NCBI RefSeq assembly: GCF_904849725.1
Contig: NC_058523.1
Coordinates: 204,255,689 to 204,319,688, forward strand
DNA from: Hordeum vulgare subsp. vulgare
Taxonomy: Eukaryota; Streptophyta; Magnoliopsida; Poales; Poaceae
Length of the DNA: 64,000 nt
Direction: 5' to 3'
How positions within the stretch are numbered: position 1 is the first letter of the stretch; each line of letters starts with the position of its first letter. The notes beneath the pieces are model-generated. The model was not told the DNA's origin. It did not search any database and saw nothing but the letters and a program-made list of their open reading frames with translations. Shown piece after piece: positions 55,557 to 64,000 of the stretch. The position numbers were made by a program, and so were the translations under genes.

Positions 55557-56110
55557 CTGAAATTTTCAGTGACTCTAAGGAAAAGTGAACAAGGCCCAAC
55601 GAAACTCGTAGCAACTACTCCCACAAGTGGCTAGAGGCCATATTACGCATCAAAACTACTTGGGACCAGCTAAAATTAGCATGCAAAGCTCAAGAACAGG
55701 GTCACCAAGCCAGCAAAAATACGCGAAGTATAAGGCACTAGAGCAAAAACTAATTGGACCAATGGAGGAGTCACTTACCAAGGAGCAATTTCGCCAAAAC
55801 AATATGGTGAATGGTGCTTTGCACAAGGAGATCAAAAATCCCAGCAAGAAGAGCAAGAACACGGGTTTGAGCTGCGAAATGAATTTTTCTGGAGGTAGGA
55901 GAAGCAGATGGGAGCTAGAATGAGTGGAGGGGGTGCACGTGGGGCCCACAAGCCTCGTAGGCGCGGCCAGGGGGGTGGCCGCGCCTCCAGGGCTTGTGGC
56001 CCACTGGTGCAGCCCCCTGACTAGCTCTCCGTCTCAGTATTTTTCAAAAATTCCAGAAAAAATCATACTTGATTTTCAGGACATTCGGAGAACTTTTTTT
56101 TTCGCGGTAC
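55557..56110 (-). promoter_or_regulatory. Internal LTR-like promoter block and leader intron before the env-position ORF
   Basis: Minus strand: an LTR-U3-like stretch (about 56110-56010, with gttctccgaatgtcctgaaa and aaaaatactg words seen in the LTRs), the inverted repeat gcccacaagcc (55944-55954) / ggcttgtggccc (55991-56002), and a cacgtg core. A CT-rich leader follows, then a strong donor cttg/gtaagt (exon end 55779), a 222-bp intron, and an acceptor tttcag (exon restart 55556) just before the ATG. A clear TATA box is not seen. Promoter activity is inferred. Confidence 0.5.
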
Positions 56111-56330
56111 TTTACTACGGGACGCTAAAAGCAGAAAACAAGGAAAACTAAACTAAATCTATCATTTTTCTTCTAAGCAACCGAAGGTGAAAGCTTGGAA
56201 CATAGGTTTGTGACTCCTCGATTCATCCATCTCATGGTCATCGAAAGAAATCCATCAATGAGGTTGATCAAGTCTCCTTGACAAACTTTTTTCGAATCGC
56301 AAAAGAAGACGGAGAATTTTCGAATAGTCA

Positions 56331-59055
56331 CTAGGTTACCTCAATGGGGATGTTAATATCCACAACAAGCAAATCATACTTCATCTTGACAGGAGGTATA
56401 GGGCATTCGAAGCTCCCAATAAGAATCGATGAAGTTTTTTCGATAGCATTGATGCAATGTACTCGGTATTGTTTCTTCAGAAAGTGCACCGTATGCTCAT
56501 TACCATTGACATGGAAAGTGACATTGCCTTTGTTCCAATCAATAACAGCCCCTGCAGTGTTTAAAAAGGGCTTCCAAGTATGACCGCCATGGCATCATCC
56601 TCGGGAATATCCAGAATAACAAAGTCTGTTAAGATAGTGACGTTAGCAACCACAACAGGCACATCCTCGCAAATGCCGTTAGGGAAAGCAGTTGATTTGT
56701 TGGCCATTTGCAGAGAGATTTCAGTGGGTGTCAACTTATCCAGTTCAAGCCTACGATAAAGAGAGAGAGGCATAACACTAACACCGGCTCCAAGGTCGCA
56801 TAAAGCAGTTCTAACGTAGTTGCCTTTAATGGAGCAAGGTATAGTGGGCACTCTGGGATCACCTAGTTTCTCAGGAGTTCCACCCTTGAAGGTATAATTA
56901 GCGAGCATGGTGGAAATCTCAACCTCAGGTATCCTCCTCTTATTAGTAACAATATCCTTCTTGTACTTAGCATACGGAGACATTTTGAGCATATCTGTCA
57001 AACGCATTTGCAGAAAGACAGGTCTAATCATTTCAACAAATCGCTCAAAATCCTCATCATCCTTTTTCTTGGATGGTTTGGGAGGAAAGGGCATAGATTT
57101 CTGAACCCATGGTTCCCTTTCTTTACCATGCTTCCTAGCAGCGAAGTCATTCTTATCGTATCTCTTATTCTTAGGTTGTGGGTTATCAAGATCAACAGGT
57201 TCAATCTTCACATCCTTATCATTGCTATGTTGAGCATCATCATGAACATCACTATTGATATTACCATTAGGCTCATGTTCATCACCAGATTGTGTTTCCG
57301 CATCAGAGACAGAGACATTGTTTGGATTCTCATGTGTAACAGCAACAGGGTTGCTAGCGTGCAAGTTCCTATCATCTTTCTTCTTCTTCCTAGGATGAGT
57401 AGGTGCATCAGTGCTAACTCCTTGATAATCTTGTTCAATTCTCTTAGGATGACCCTCAGGATACAAAGGTTCCTCGGTCATTCTACCGCCTCTAGTGACG
57501 ACTCTAATAGAATTGTCATTCAACTATTGAGCAAGTCATTTTGAGCCTTAAGTACTTGTTCTACCTGAGTAGTAACCATAGAGGCATGTTTACTCAAAAG
57601 CTTAAGATCATTGACATTTCTGTCCACACAAGCACTTAAATGACTAAGCATGTGAGCATTCCGTTCCAATTGTCTGCTAACATAATCATTGAAACTTTGT
57701 TGTTTGGCAACAAAGTTATCGAATTCATCTAGGCATAAGCTAGTAGGTTTATCAAAAGGAATGTCACTCTCATTGAATCTACGAAGAGAATTTACCTCTA
57801 CTACCTGTATCGGGTTATCAAGACCATGGATCTCTTCGATAGGTGGTAGATTTTTGACATCTTCAGATTTAATGTCTTTCTCTTTCATAGATTTCTTAGC
57901 TTGTTGCATATCTTCAGGACTGAGGAATAGGATACCACTTTTCTTGGGAGTTGGCTTTGGAGGTTGTTCGGGAATAGTCCAAGCATTCTCATTGCACAAG
58001 ATATTATTCAATAGGATCTCAACTTGTTCTACGGTTCGTTCCCTAAAAACACAACCGGGAAAACTATCTAGGTGGTCCTTAGAAGCATCGGTTAGTCCAT
58101 TATAGAAGATATCAAGTATTTCATTCTTCTCAAGAGGGTGATCGGGCAAAGCATTCAGTAGCTGGACGAGCCTCCCCCAAGCTTGTGGGAGACTCTCTTC
58201 TTCAACTTGCGCAAAGTTGTATATTTCTTGCAAGGCATCTTGCTTCTTATGGGCAGGGAAATATTTTTCAAAGAAGTAGTAGATCATATCCTGGGGACTA
58301 CGCACACAACCAGGAGCAAGAGAAGTAAACCAAGTCTTAGCATCATCCTTTAACGAGAAAGGAAACAACTTAAGGATATAGTAGTGGTGGATATTTTCCT
58401 CACTCGTGAATAGGGTGGCTATATCATGCAGTTTGGTAAGCTGTGCTACAACCGTTTCAGACTCATAACCGTGAAAAGGATCATATTCGACCAGAGTGAT
58501 GAACTCAGGGTTGACAGAGAATTCATAATCCTTATCGGTCACAAAGATAGGCGAAGTAGCAAACTTCGGGTCGTATTTCATCCTAGCGTTCAAAGATTTT
58601 TCTTTCCACTTGCATGGTAATTTCTCAACATCATAGCTATCCTTACAAGCAAGAAAGTCCTTAGTTATCTCTCCCTCCATAGCATAACCCTCAGGCATAT
58701 CAGGCAATTCATATCTAGGAGAGCTAATTCTAACACGCAAAATAGCAGGTTCTACTTCAATAATCTCAGCAGTTTCAAAAGTATCATCACATCTAGTAGC
58801 AACTCTAGTAATTTGTGCATCAAGGAATGCACCTAGTGGCAAAGAAGTATCAAGCATAGCATCATCAGAAGTATCATGGACAATAGAAGTAGCATCATCA
58901 AGCACAGGCGACACATCAAAATTTCAAGCAGGAGGTGGTGTCGCAAACTTACTCATAACTGAAGATGAATCAAGTGCAGGGCTAGATGGCAGTTCCTTAC
59001 CTGTCCTCGTAGTTGAGGGCAAGACTTTAGTTTTTGGATCTCTCGGATTCCTCAT
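56331..59055 (-). pseudogene. Sabrina-like gag-protease, frameshifted
   Basis: Capsid and protease. The frame opens at the ATG at 59055. A TGA at 58926-58924 (codon 44) precedes the long open part from 58914. The gag core is visible (L-F-P-F-S-L-K-D-D-A-K-T-W-F near residues 185-200, A-W-G-R-L-V-Q-L-L). A single-base loss near 57520 shifts frame into an Asp/Lys-rich linker and a retropepsin-like motif (C-D-L-G-A-G-V-S-V-M-P), then I-L-G-S-P-F. A second single-base loss near 56570 moves the last part to a third frame ending at 56331. No reverse transcriptase follows. Confidence 0.85.
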
Positions 59056-59106
59056 AGTGATCAGCAGACGTAAATCCCAAGTGACTCAGAGAATATAGCT
59101 ATGCTT

Positions 59107-59123
59107 CCCCGGCAACGGCGCCA
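59107..59123 (-). other. Primer-binding site, tRNA-Asp (Sabrina-like)
   Basis: Plus strand ccccggcaacggcgcca, the exact 3' end of a plant tRNA-Asp, lies 11 bases from the LTR edge at 59135. Confidence 0.9.
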
Positions 59124-59134
59124 GAAAATGGTCT

Positions 59135-60539
59135 TGATAACCCACAAGTATAGGGGATCGCAACGTTTTCGAGGGTAGAGTATTCAACCCAAATTTATTG
59201 ATTCGACACAAGGGGAAGCCAAAGAATATTCTCAAGTAATAGCAGTTGAGTTGTCAATTCAACCACACCTGAAAGATTTAGTATCTGCAGCAAAGTATCA
59301 GTAGCAAAGTAGGGTGATAGTAATAGTAGCAACGGTAACCAGTAGCAGCAAAGTGACAGCAGTAGTAGCAGAGTAACAGTAGCAGCAAAGTAACGTAGCA
59401 AGGACCAGTAGTAAAAGACTCATAGGCATTGGATCGGTGATGGATGATTATGCCGGATGTTATTCATCATGCAACATTTATAACACGGAGAGATATGTAA
59501 CTAGCTCCAGTTCGTCAATGTAATGTAGGCATGTATTCCGTATGTAGTCATACGTGCTTAGGGAAAACAACTTGCATGACATCTATTGTCCATCCCTCCC
59601 GTGGCAGTGGGGTCCTAATGGAAACTATGGGATATTAAGGTTCTCCTTCTAATAAAGAACCGGACCAACGCATTAACACTTAGTGAATACATGAACTCCT
59701 CATACTATGGTCATCTCCGGGAGTGGTTCCGGCTATTGTCACTCCAGGGTTGCCGGGTCATAACACATAGTAGGTGACTACAACTTGCAAGATAGGATCA
59801 AGAACACACATATATTGGCGACAACATAATAGGTTCAGATCTGAAATCATGGCACTCGGGCCCTAGTGACAAGCATTAAGCATGGCAAAGTAGTAGCAAC
59901 ATCAATGTCAGAACATAGTGGATACTAGGGATCAATCCCCGTCAAAACTAACTCGATTACATGATAGATCTCATCCAACCCATCACCGTCCAGCAAGCCT
60001 ATGATGAGATTACTCACGAACGGTGAAGAGCATCGTGGAATTGGCGATGAAGGAAGGTTGATGATGACGATGGCGATGATTTCCCCTCTCCGGAGCCCAG
60101 AACGGACTCCAGATCTGCCCTCCATAGGAAGAACAGGAGGTGGCGGCGCCTTCGTATCGTAAAATGCGATGAACTCTTCTCCTTGATTTTTTTTCCGGAT
60201 GAAAGGGACTAAATAGAGCTGAGATTGGAGGCGGTGGAGCTTCGTTGGCCCCACAAGCCTGCCAGGCGCGGCCAGGGGGGCCCCGCGCCTGGTGGGCTTG
60301 TGGGCTCCACGCTCCACTTCCTCTGTTGATTCTTGCTCCAGTATTTTTTTATATTCCACAAAAAATCCCCGTAAATTTCCAGGTCATTCCGAGAACTTCT
60401 ATTTCTGCGCAAAAACAACACCATGGCAATTCTGCTGAAAACAGCGTTAGTCCGGGTTAGTTCCATTCAAATCATGCAAATTAGAGTCCAAAACAAGGGC
60501 AAAAGAGTTTGCAAAAGTAGAAACGACGGAGACGTATCA
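59135..60539 (-). repeat. Sabrina-like 5' LTR
   Basis: 1405 bp, ends tgataaccc / gacgtatca. Inverted repeat cccacaagcc (60250-60259) / ggcttgtggg (60295-60304). On the minus strand a TATA-like ctatttagtcc lies about 30-40 bp further into the LTR. Followed by the duplicated target atcat. Confidence 0.9.
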
Positions 60540-61211
60540 ATCATCTATGAGAGGGGAGAGTAAATCTACATACCCTTGTAGATTGCTAAGCGGAAGCATA
60601 TATAACGCGCTTAATGTAGTGGAACATCTTCGCGATCCAAATCGCAGCCCGTCCCGCTATCTCATCACAATCCGTCTCGCGATCCCATCACGATCCATCG
60701 CGATCTAGTGCCGAAGGAACAGCACCTCCGCGTTCAGCACATGTACAAATTGATAACGGTCACCGCCTTCTTGATCCAGCAAGAGGGGGGAGAGGTAGAT
60801 GAGTTCTCCAGCACGGCGGCGTGCTGGTGGTGATGGTGAACTAATCCAGCATGGCTTCGCCTAAGCACCGCCGAACTAGACTAGAGGAGAAACAGATCTA
60901 GAGAGAAGTAGAGGGAGCACGTGGCAATTAGGGTTAGGGCTACCTCAAATTCCTCTAATATATAGGCGGGAGGGAGGGGAGGAGGCAGCCTCAAATCCTC
61001 AAGGTTTGGCCGAAATTGGAGGTAGAGGAGTCCTACTCCAATCCTACTAGGAGTAGGATTCCTCATCTCCACTTGGAAACCCTTTCCTCCTCTTCCACCA
61101 TTGGGTTTTGTCCTTCTCAAACCTCATGGGCCTTACTGGGGGCTTATGACAGCCAACTAGGTGCTGGTTTGTCTCCTCCCACAGCCCATGAGGCCCCTCG
61201 GGGCGTGACAC
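60540..61211 (-). repeat. BARE/Angela LTR copy A, right piece
   Basis: Continuation of 38030-38100 on the other side of the Sabrina-like insertion. It includes the LTR's tatatagg TATA region on the minus strand near 60957-60965 and small palindromes near 61025-61060. It ends at 61211 where another LTR end of the same family begins. Confidence 0.75.
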
Positions 61212-61902
61212 TGTTGGGGAACGTCGCATGGGAAACAAAAATCTTCCTACGCACACGAAGACCTATCATGGAGATGATCATCTATGAGAGGGAGATCGGA
61301 TCCACATACCATTGTAGATCGCTAAGCGGAAGCGTATATAACGCAGTTGATGTAGTGGAACAACTTTGCGATCCAAATCGCAGCCCGTCCCGTGATCTCA
61401 TCACGATTCGTCCCGCGATCCCATCACGATCCAACCCGATCTAGTGTCGAACGGACGGCACCTCCACGTTCAGCACACGTACAGCTCGATGACGATCCCC
61501 ACCTTCTTGATCCAGCAAGAGGGGCGGAGAGGTAGATGAGTTCTCCGAACAACCTTCGGTAACCAACACCTATAAATCAACTATATCGAAACGTCACCGA
61601 ACCTTAAGCATGGCAAGAGGGACTCCGAACAACCTTCGGTAACCAACACCTATAAATCAACTATATCGAAACGTCACCGAACCTTAAGTGTGCAGACCCT
61701 CCGGGTTCGGGAACTATGTAGACATGGCCTGAGACACACTCCGGTCAATAACCAATAGCGGGACCTGGATATCCATATTGTCTCCTACTAATATCTCTAT
61801 CGGTTGAACCTCTATGTCAAGGATTGAGTTAATCCCGTATGTTGTTCCCTTTGTCCTTCGGTATGTTAGTTGCCCGAGATTCGATCGTCGGTATCTCCAT
61901 AC
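61212..61902 (-). repeat. BARE/Angela LTR copy B, rearranged
   Basis: Begins tgttggggaacgtcgcatgg, reverse complement of a BARE/Angela LTR end. After about 335 bp it jumps (gttctccg/aacaacc, about 61547) across the middle of the LTR and continues with the accttaagtgtgcagaccc part. It ends at 61902 at a Sabrina-like LTR insertion whose expected target copy is catac. Confidence 0.75.
61543..61690. repeat. 80-bp direct duplication in LTR copy B
   Basis: A unit starting ctccgaacaaccttcgg occurs at 61543 and again at 61623, essentially identical over the next 65 bases. It lies exactly at the internal deletion junction of copy B. Confidence 0.8.
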
Positions 61903-62952
61903 TGATACTTCTCCATCGTATCTACTTTTCCAAACTCTTTTGCCCTTGTTTTGGACTCTAATTTGCATGATTTGAATGGAACTAACCCGGATTGACGCTG
62001 TTTTCAGCAGAATTGCCATGGTGTTATTTTTGGGCAGAAATGAAAGTTCTCGGAACGTCCTAAAAATTTATGGAGAATATTTCTGGAAAATATGAAAAAT
62101 ACCTGCGCAAAGATCCACCGGAGGGGATGTGCCAGTGGGCCACAAGCCCTGTTGTCCCCCCCCCCCCCCCCCGCTGGCCGCAGCAACCAAGCTTGTGGGG
62201 CCCACGTGGGTCTGCCGCCCCCAACTCCAGCTCTATAATTCAATTTCGTCCCGAAAAAATCAGAAGAGAAGATTTCATCGCGTTTGCAATACGGAGGCGC
62301 CGCCACATCCTGTTCTTCATCTGGAGGGCAGATCTAAGAGTCCGTTTTGGGCTCCGGAGAGGGGAAATCGTCGCCATCGTCATCATCAACCTTCTTTCCT
62401 CTCCAATTCCATGAAGCTCTTCATCGTTCATGAGTAATATATTTGTAGGCTCGCTGGGCGGTGATGAGCAGGATGAGATCTATCATGTAATCGAGTTAGT
62501 TTTGACGGGGATTGATCCCTAGTATCCACTATGTTCTGAGATTGATGTTGCTACTACTTTGCCATGCTTAATGCTTGTCACTAGGGCCCGAGTGCCATGA
62601 TTTCAGATCTGAAATTATTATGTTTTCACCAATATATGTGTGTTTTAGATCCGATCTTGCAAGTTGTAGTTACCTACTATGTGTTATGACCCGGCAACCC
62701 CGGAGTGACAATAACTGGAACCACTCCCGGTGATGACCATAGTTTGAGGAGTTCATGTGTTCACCAAGTGCTAATGCGTTGTTCCGGTTATTTATTAAAA
62801 GTAGAACCTTAATATCCCGTAGTATCCTTTTGGACCCCGCTGCCACGGGAGGGATGGACAATAGATGTCATGCAAGTTCTTTTCCCTAAGCATGTATGAC
62901 TACACACGGAATGCATGCCTACATCACATTGACGAACGGGAGCTAGCCACAT
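61903..62952 (+). repeat. Sabrina-like LTR, plus orientation, interrupted
   Basis: Starts tgatacttctccatcg and follows the Sabrina-like LTR in its coding direction. It includes the inverted repeat gggccacaagccc (62137-62149) / gcttgtggggccc (about 62188-62200) around a 17-base C run. It is cut at 62952 by a BARE/Angela LTR. Its remaining end and any internal domain would lie right of the window. Confidence 0.8.
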
Positions 62953-64000
62953 TGTTGGAAATATACCCTAGAGGCAATAATATATTAGTTATTATTATAT
63001 TTTTTTGTTCATGATAATCTTTTATTATCCATGCTATAATTGTATTGATTGGAAACACAATACTTGTGTGGGTACATAGACAAAACACTGTCCCTAGTAA
63101 GCCTCTAGTTGACTAGCTCGTTGATCAAAGATGGTCAAGGTTTCCTGACCATAGGCAAGTGTTGTCACTTGATAACGGGATCACATCATTACGAGAATCA
63201 TGTGATGGGCTAGACCCAAACTAATGAACGTAGCATGTTGATCGTGTCATTTTGTTGCTACTGTTTTTCTGCGTGTCAAGTATTTGTTCCTATGACCATG
63301 AGATCATATGACTCACTGGCACCGGAGGAATACCTTGTGTGTATCAAACGTCACAACGTAACTGGGTGGCTATAAAGATGCTCTACAGGTATCTCCGAAG
63401 GTGTCCGTTGAGTTAGTATGGATCAAGACTCGGATTTGTCACTCCGTATGACGGAGAGGTATCTCGGGGCCCACTCGGTAATACAACATCACACACAAGC
63501 CTTACAAGCAATGTGACTTAGTGTAAGTTGCAGGATCTTGTATTACGGAATGAGTAACGAGACTTGCCGGTAAACGAGATTGAAATAGGTATGCGGATAC
63601 TGACGATCGAATCTCGAGCAAGTAACATACCAAAGGACAAAGGGAATGACATACGGGATTATATGAATCCTTGGCACTAAGGTTCAAACGATAAGATCTT
63701 CGTAGAATATGTAGGATCCAATATGGGCATCCAGGTCCCGCTATTGGATATTGACCGAGGAGTCCCTCGGGTCATGTCTACATAGTTCTCGAACCCGCAG
63801 GGCCTGCACACTTAAGGTTCGACGTTCTTTTATGCGTATTTGAGTTATATGGTTGGTTACCGAATGTTGTTCGGAGTCCCGGATGAGATCACGGACGTCA
63901 CGAGGGTTTCCAAAATGGTCCGGAGATGAAGATTGATATATAGGATGACCTCATTTGATTACCGGAAGGTTTTCGGAGTTACCGGGAATGTACCGGGAAT
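62953..64000 (+). repeat. BARE/WIS/Angela LTR, plus orientation, runs off the window
   Basis: Starts tgttggaaatataccctag and matches the known BARE/WIS/Angela LTR layout for more than 1 kb (ggtatctcggggcccactcg, gcaagtaacatacc, cgaatgttgttcggagtccc, accgggaatgtaccggga). The left target duplication would be cacat (62948-62952). Only this LTR portion is present, so whether it is solo, 5' or 3' is unknown. Confidence 0.9.

Larger units (their letters stand above)
38101..60539 (-). mobile_element. Sabrina-like Athila element, non-autonomous, with a nested Tat element
   Basis: 22.4 kb including the 13.0-kb nested insertion, about 9.4 kb without it. Two LTRs (1451 and 1405 bp), perfect tRNA-Asp primer site, polypurine tract and target duplication atcat. 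Minus-strand coding comprises a broken gag-protease (59055-56331) and an env-position ORF (55547-54525). There is no reverse transcriptase or integrase. Sabrina is my best guess from LTR sequence memory. Confidence 0.85.

Noticed and set aside
59107..59123. Possible tRNA-Asp gene fragment
   Set aside because: Only the 3' 17 bases match and they sit next to an LTR, so it is a primer-binding site, not a tRNA gene.
1..64000. Host protein-coding genes, rRNA, tRNA or snoRNA
   Set aside because: Every recognisable coding stretch belongs to a retroelement. No tRNA or rRNA signatures were seen on reading both strands, though a covariance-model scan was not possible.

Overview
The window reads as intergenic heterochromatin of a large-genome grass, most likely a Triticeae species (wheat, barley, rye, Aegilops). 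I see no host gene, tRNA, rRNA or CRISPR array. Almost every base belongs to LTR retrotransposons nested in one another, and the families recognised (BARE/WIS/Angela LTRs, Sabrina-like and other Athila-like elements, a Maximus-like Sire element) are typical of Triticeae. Family names come from memory and need checking against TREP.

Layout. 1-2011: end of a plus-strand Athila-like element (called AthY-1 here). 2012-9671: AthX-1, a minus-strand Athila-like element with gag-protease but no reverse transcriptase. 9672-10017: a GC-rich 213-bp segment of unknown origin followed by an AthX leader/LTR scrap. 10018-31266: AthX-2, a second non-autonomous copy, split by a 14.4-kb Sire-lineage Copia element (12371-26760, TSD ctttt). 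31267-35813: AthY-2, the 5' half of an Athila-like element that does encode reverse transcriptase, cut off by AthX-2. 35814-38029: scraps of a Gypsy LTR, an old Copia gag/LTR and a BARE-type LTR. 38030-61902: minus-strand BARE/Angela LTR pieces, into which a 22.4-kb Sabrina-like element is inserted (38101-60539, TSD atcat). Inside that sits a 13.0-kb Tat-lineage Gypsy element on the plus strand (41002-54018, TSD agtca, two 487-bp LTRs). 61903-62952: a plus-strand Sabrina-like LTR. 62953-64000: a plus-strand BARE/Angela LTR running off the end.

How the parts relate. AthX, AthY and the Sabrina-like element share LTR ends (tgatacgtc on the coding strand), a tRNA-Asp-type primer site and an aagcttgggg polypurine tract, yet only AthY carries reverse transcriptase. 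This suggests one mobilisation group in which AthY-type proteins could serve the others. All coding regions are damaged by stops or frameshifts.

Most interesting pattern. Three unrelated elements each carry a second gene outside gag-pol, preceded by what looks like its own transcription module: a promoter-like block, a leader exon, and an intron with GT-AG ends whose acceptor lies 0-9 bases before the second gene's ATG. They are the env-like ORF of the Sire element (ATG at 17996), the antisense ORF of the Tat element (ATG at 52319) and the env-position ORF of the Sabrina-like element (ATG at 55547). Other points are arrays of primer-binding sites, repeated internal polypurine tracts, a conserved inverted repeat in the LTR promoters of three families, and a possible captured host fragment.
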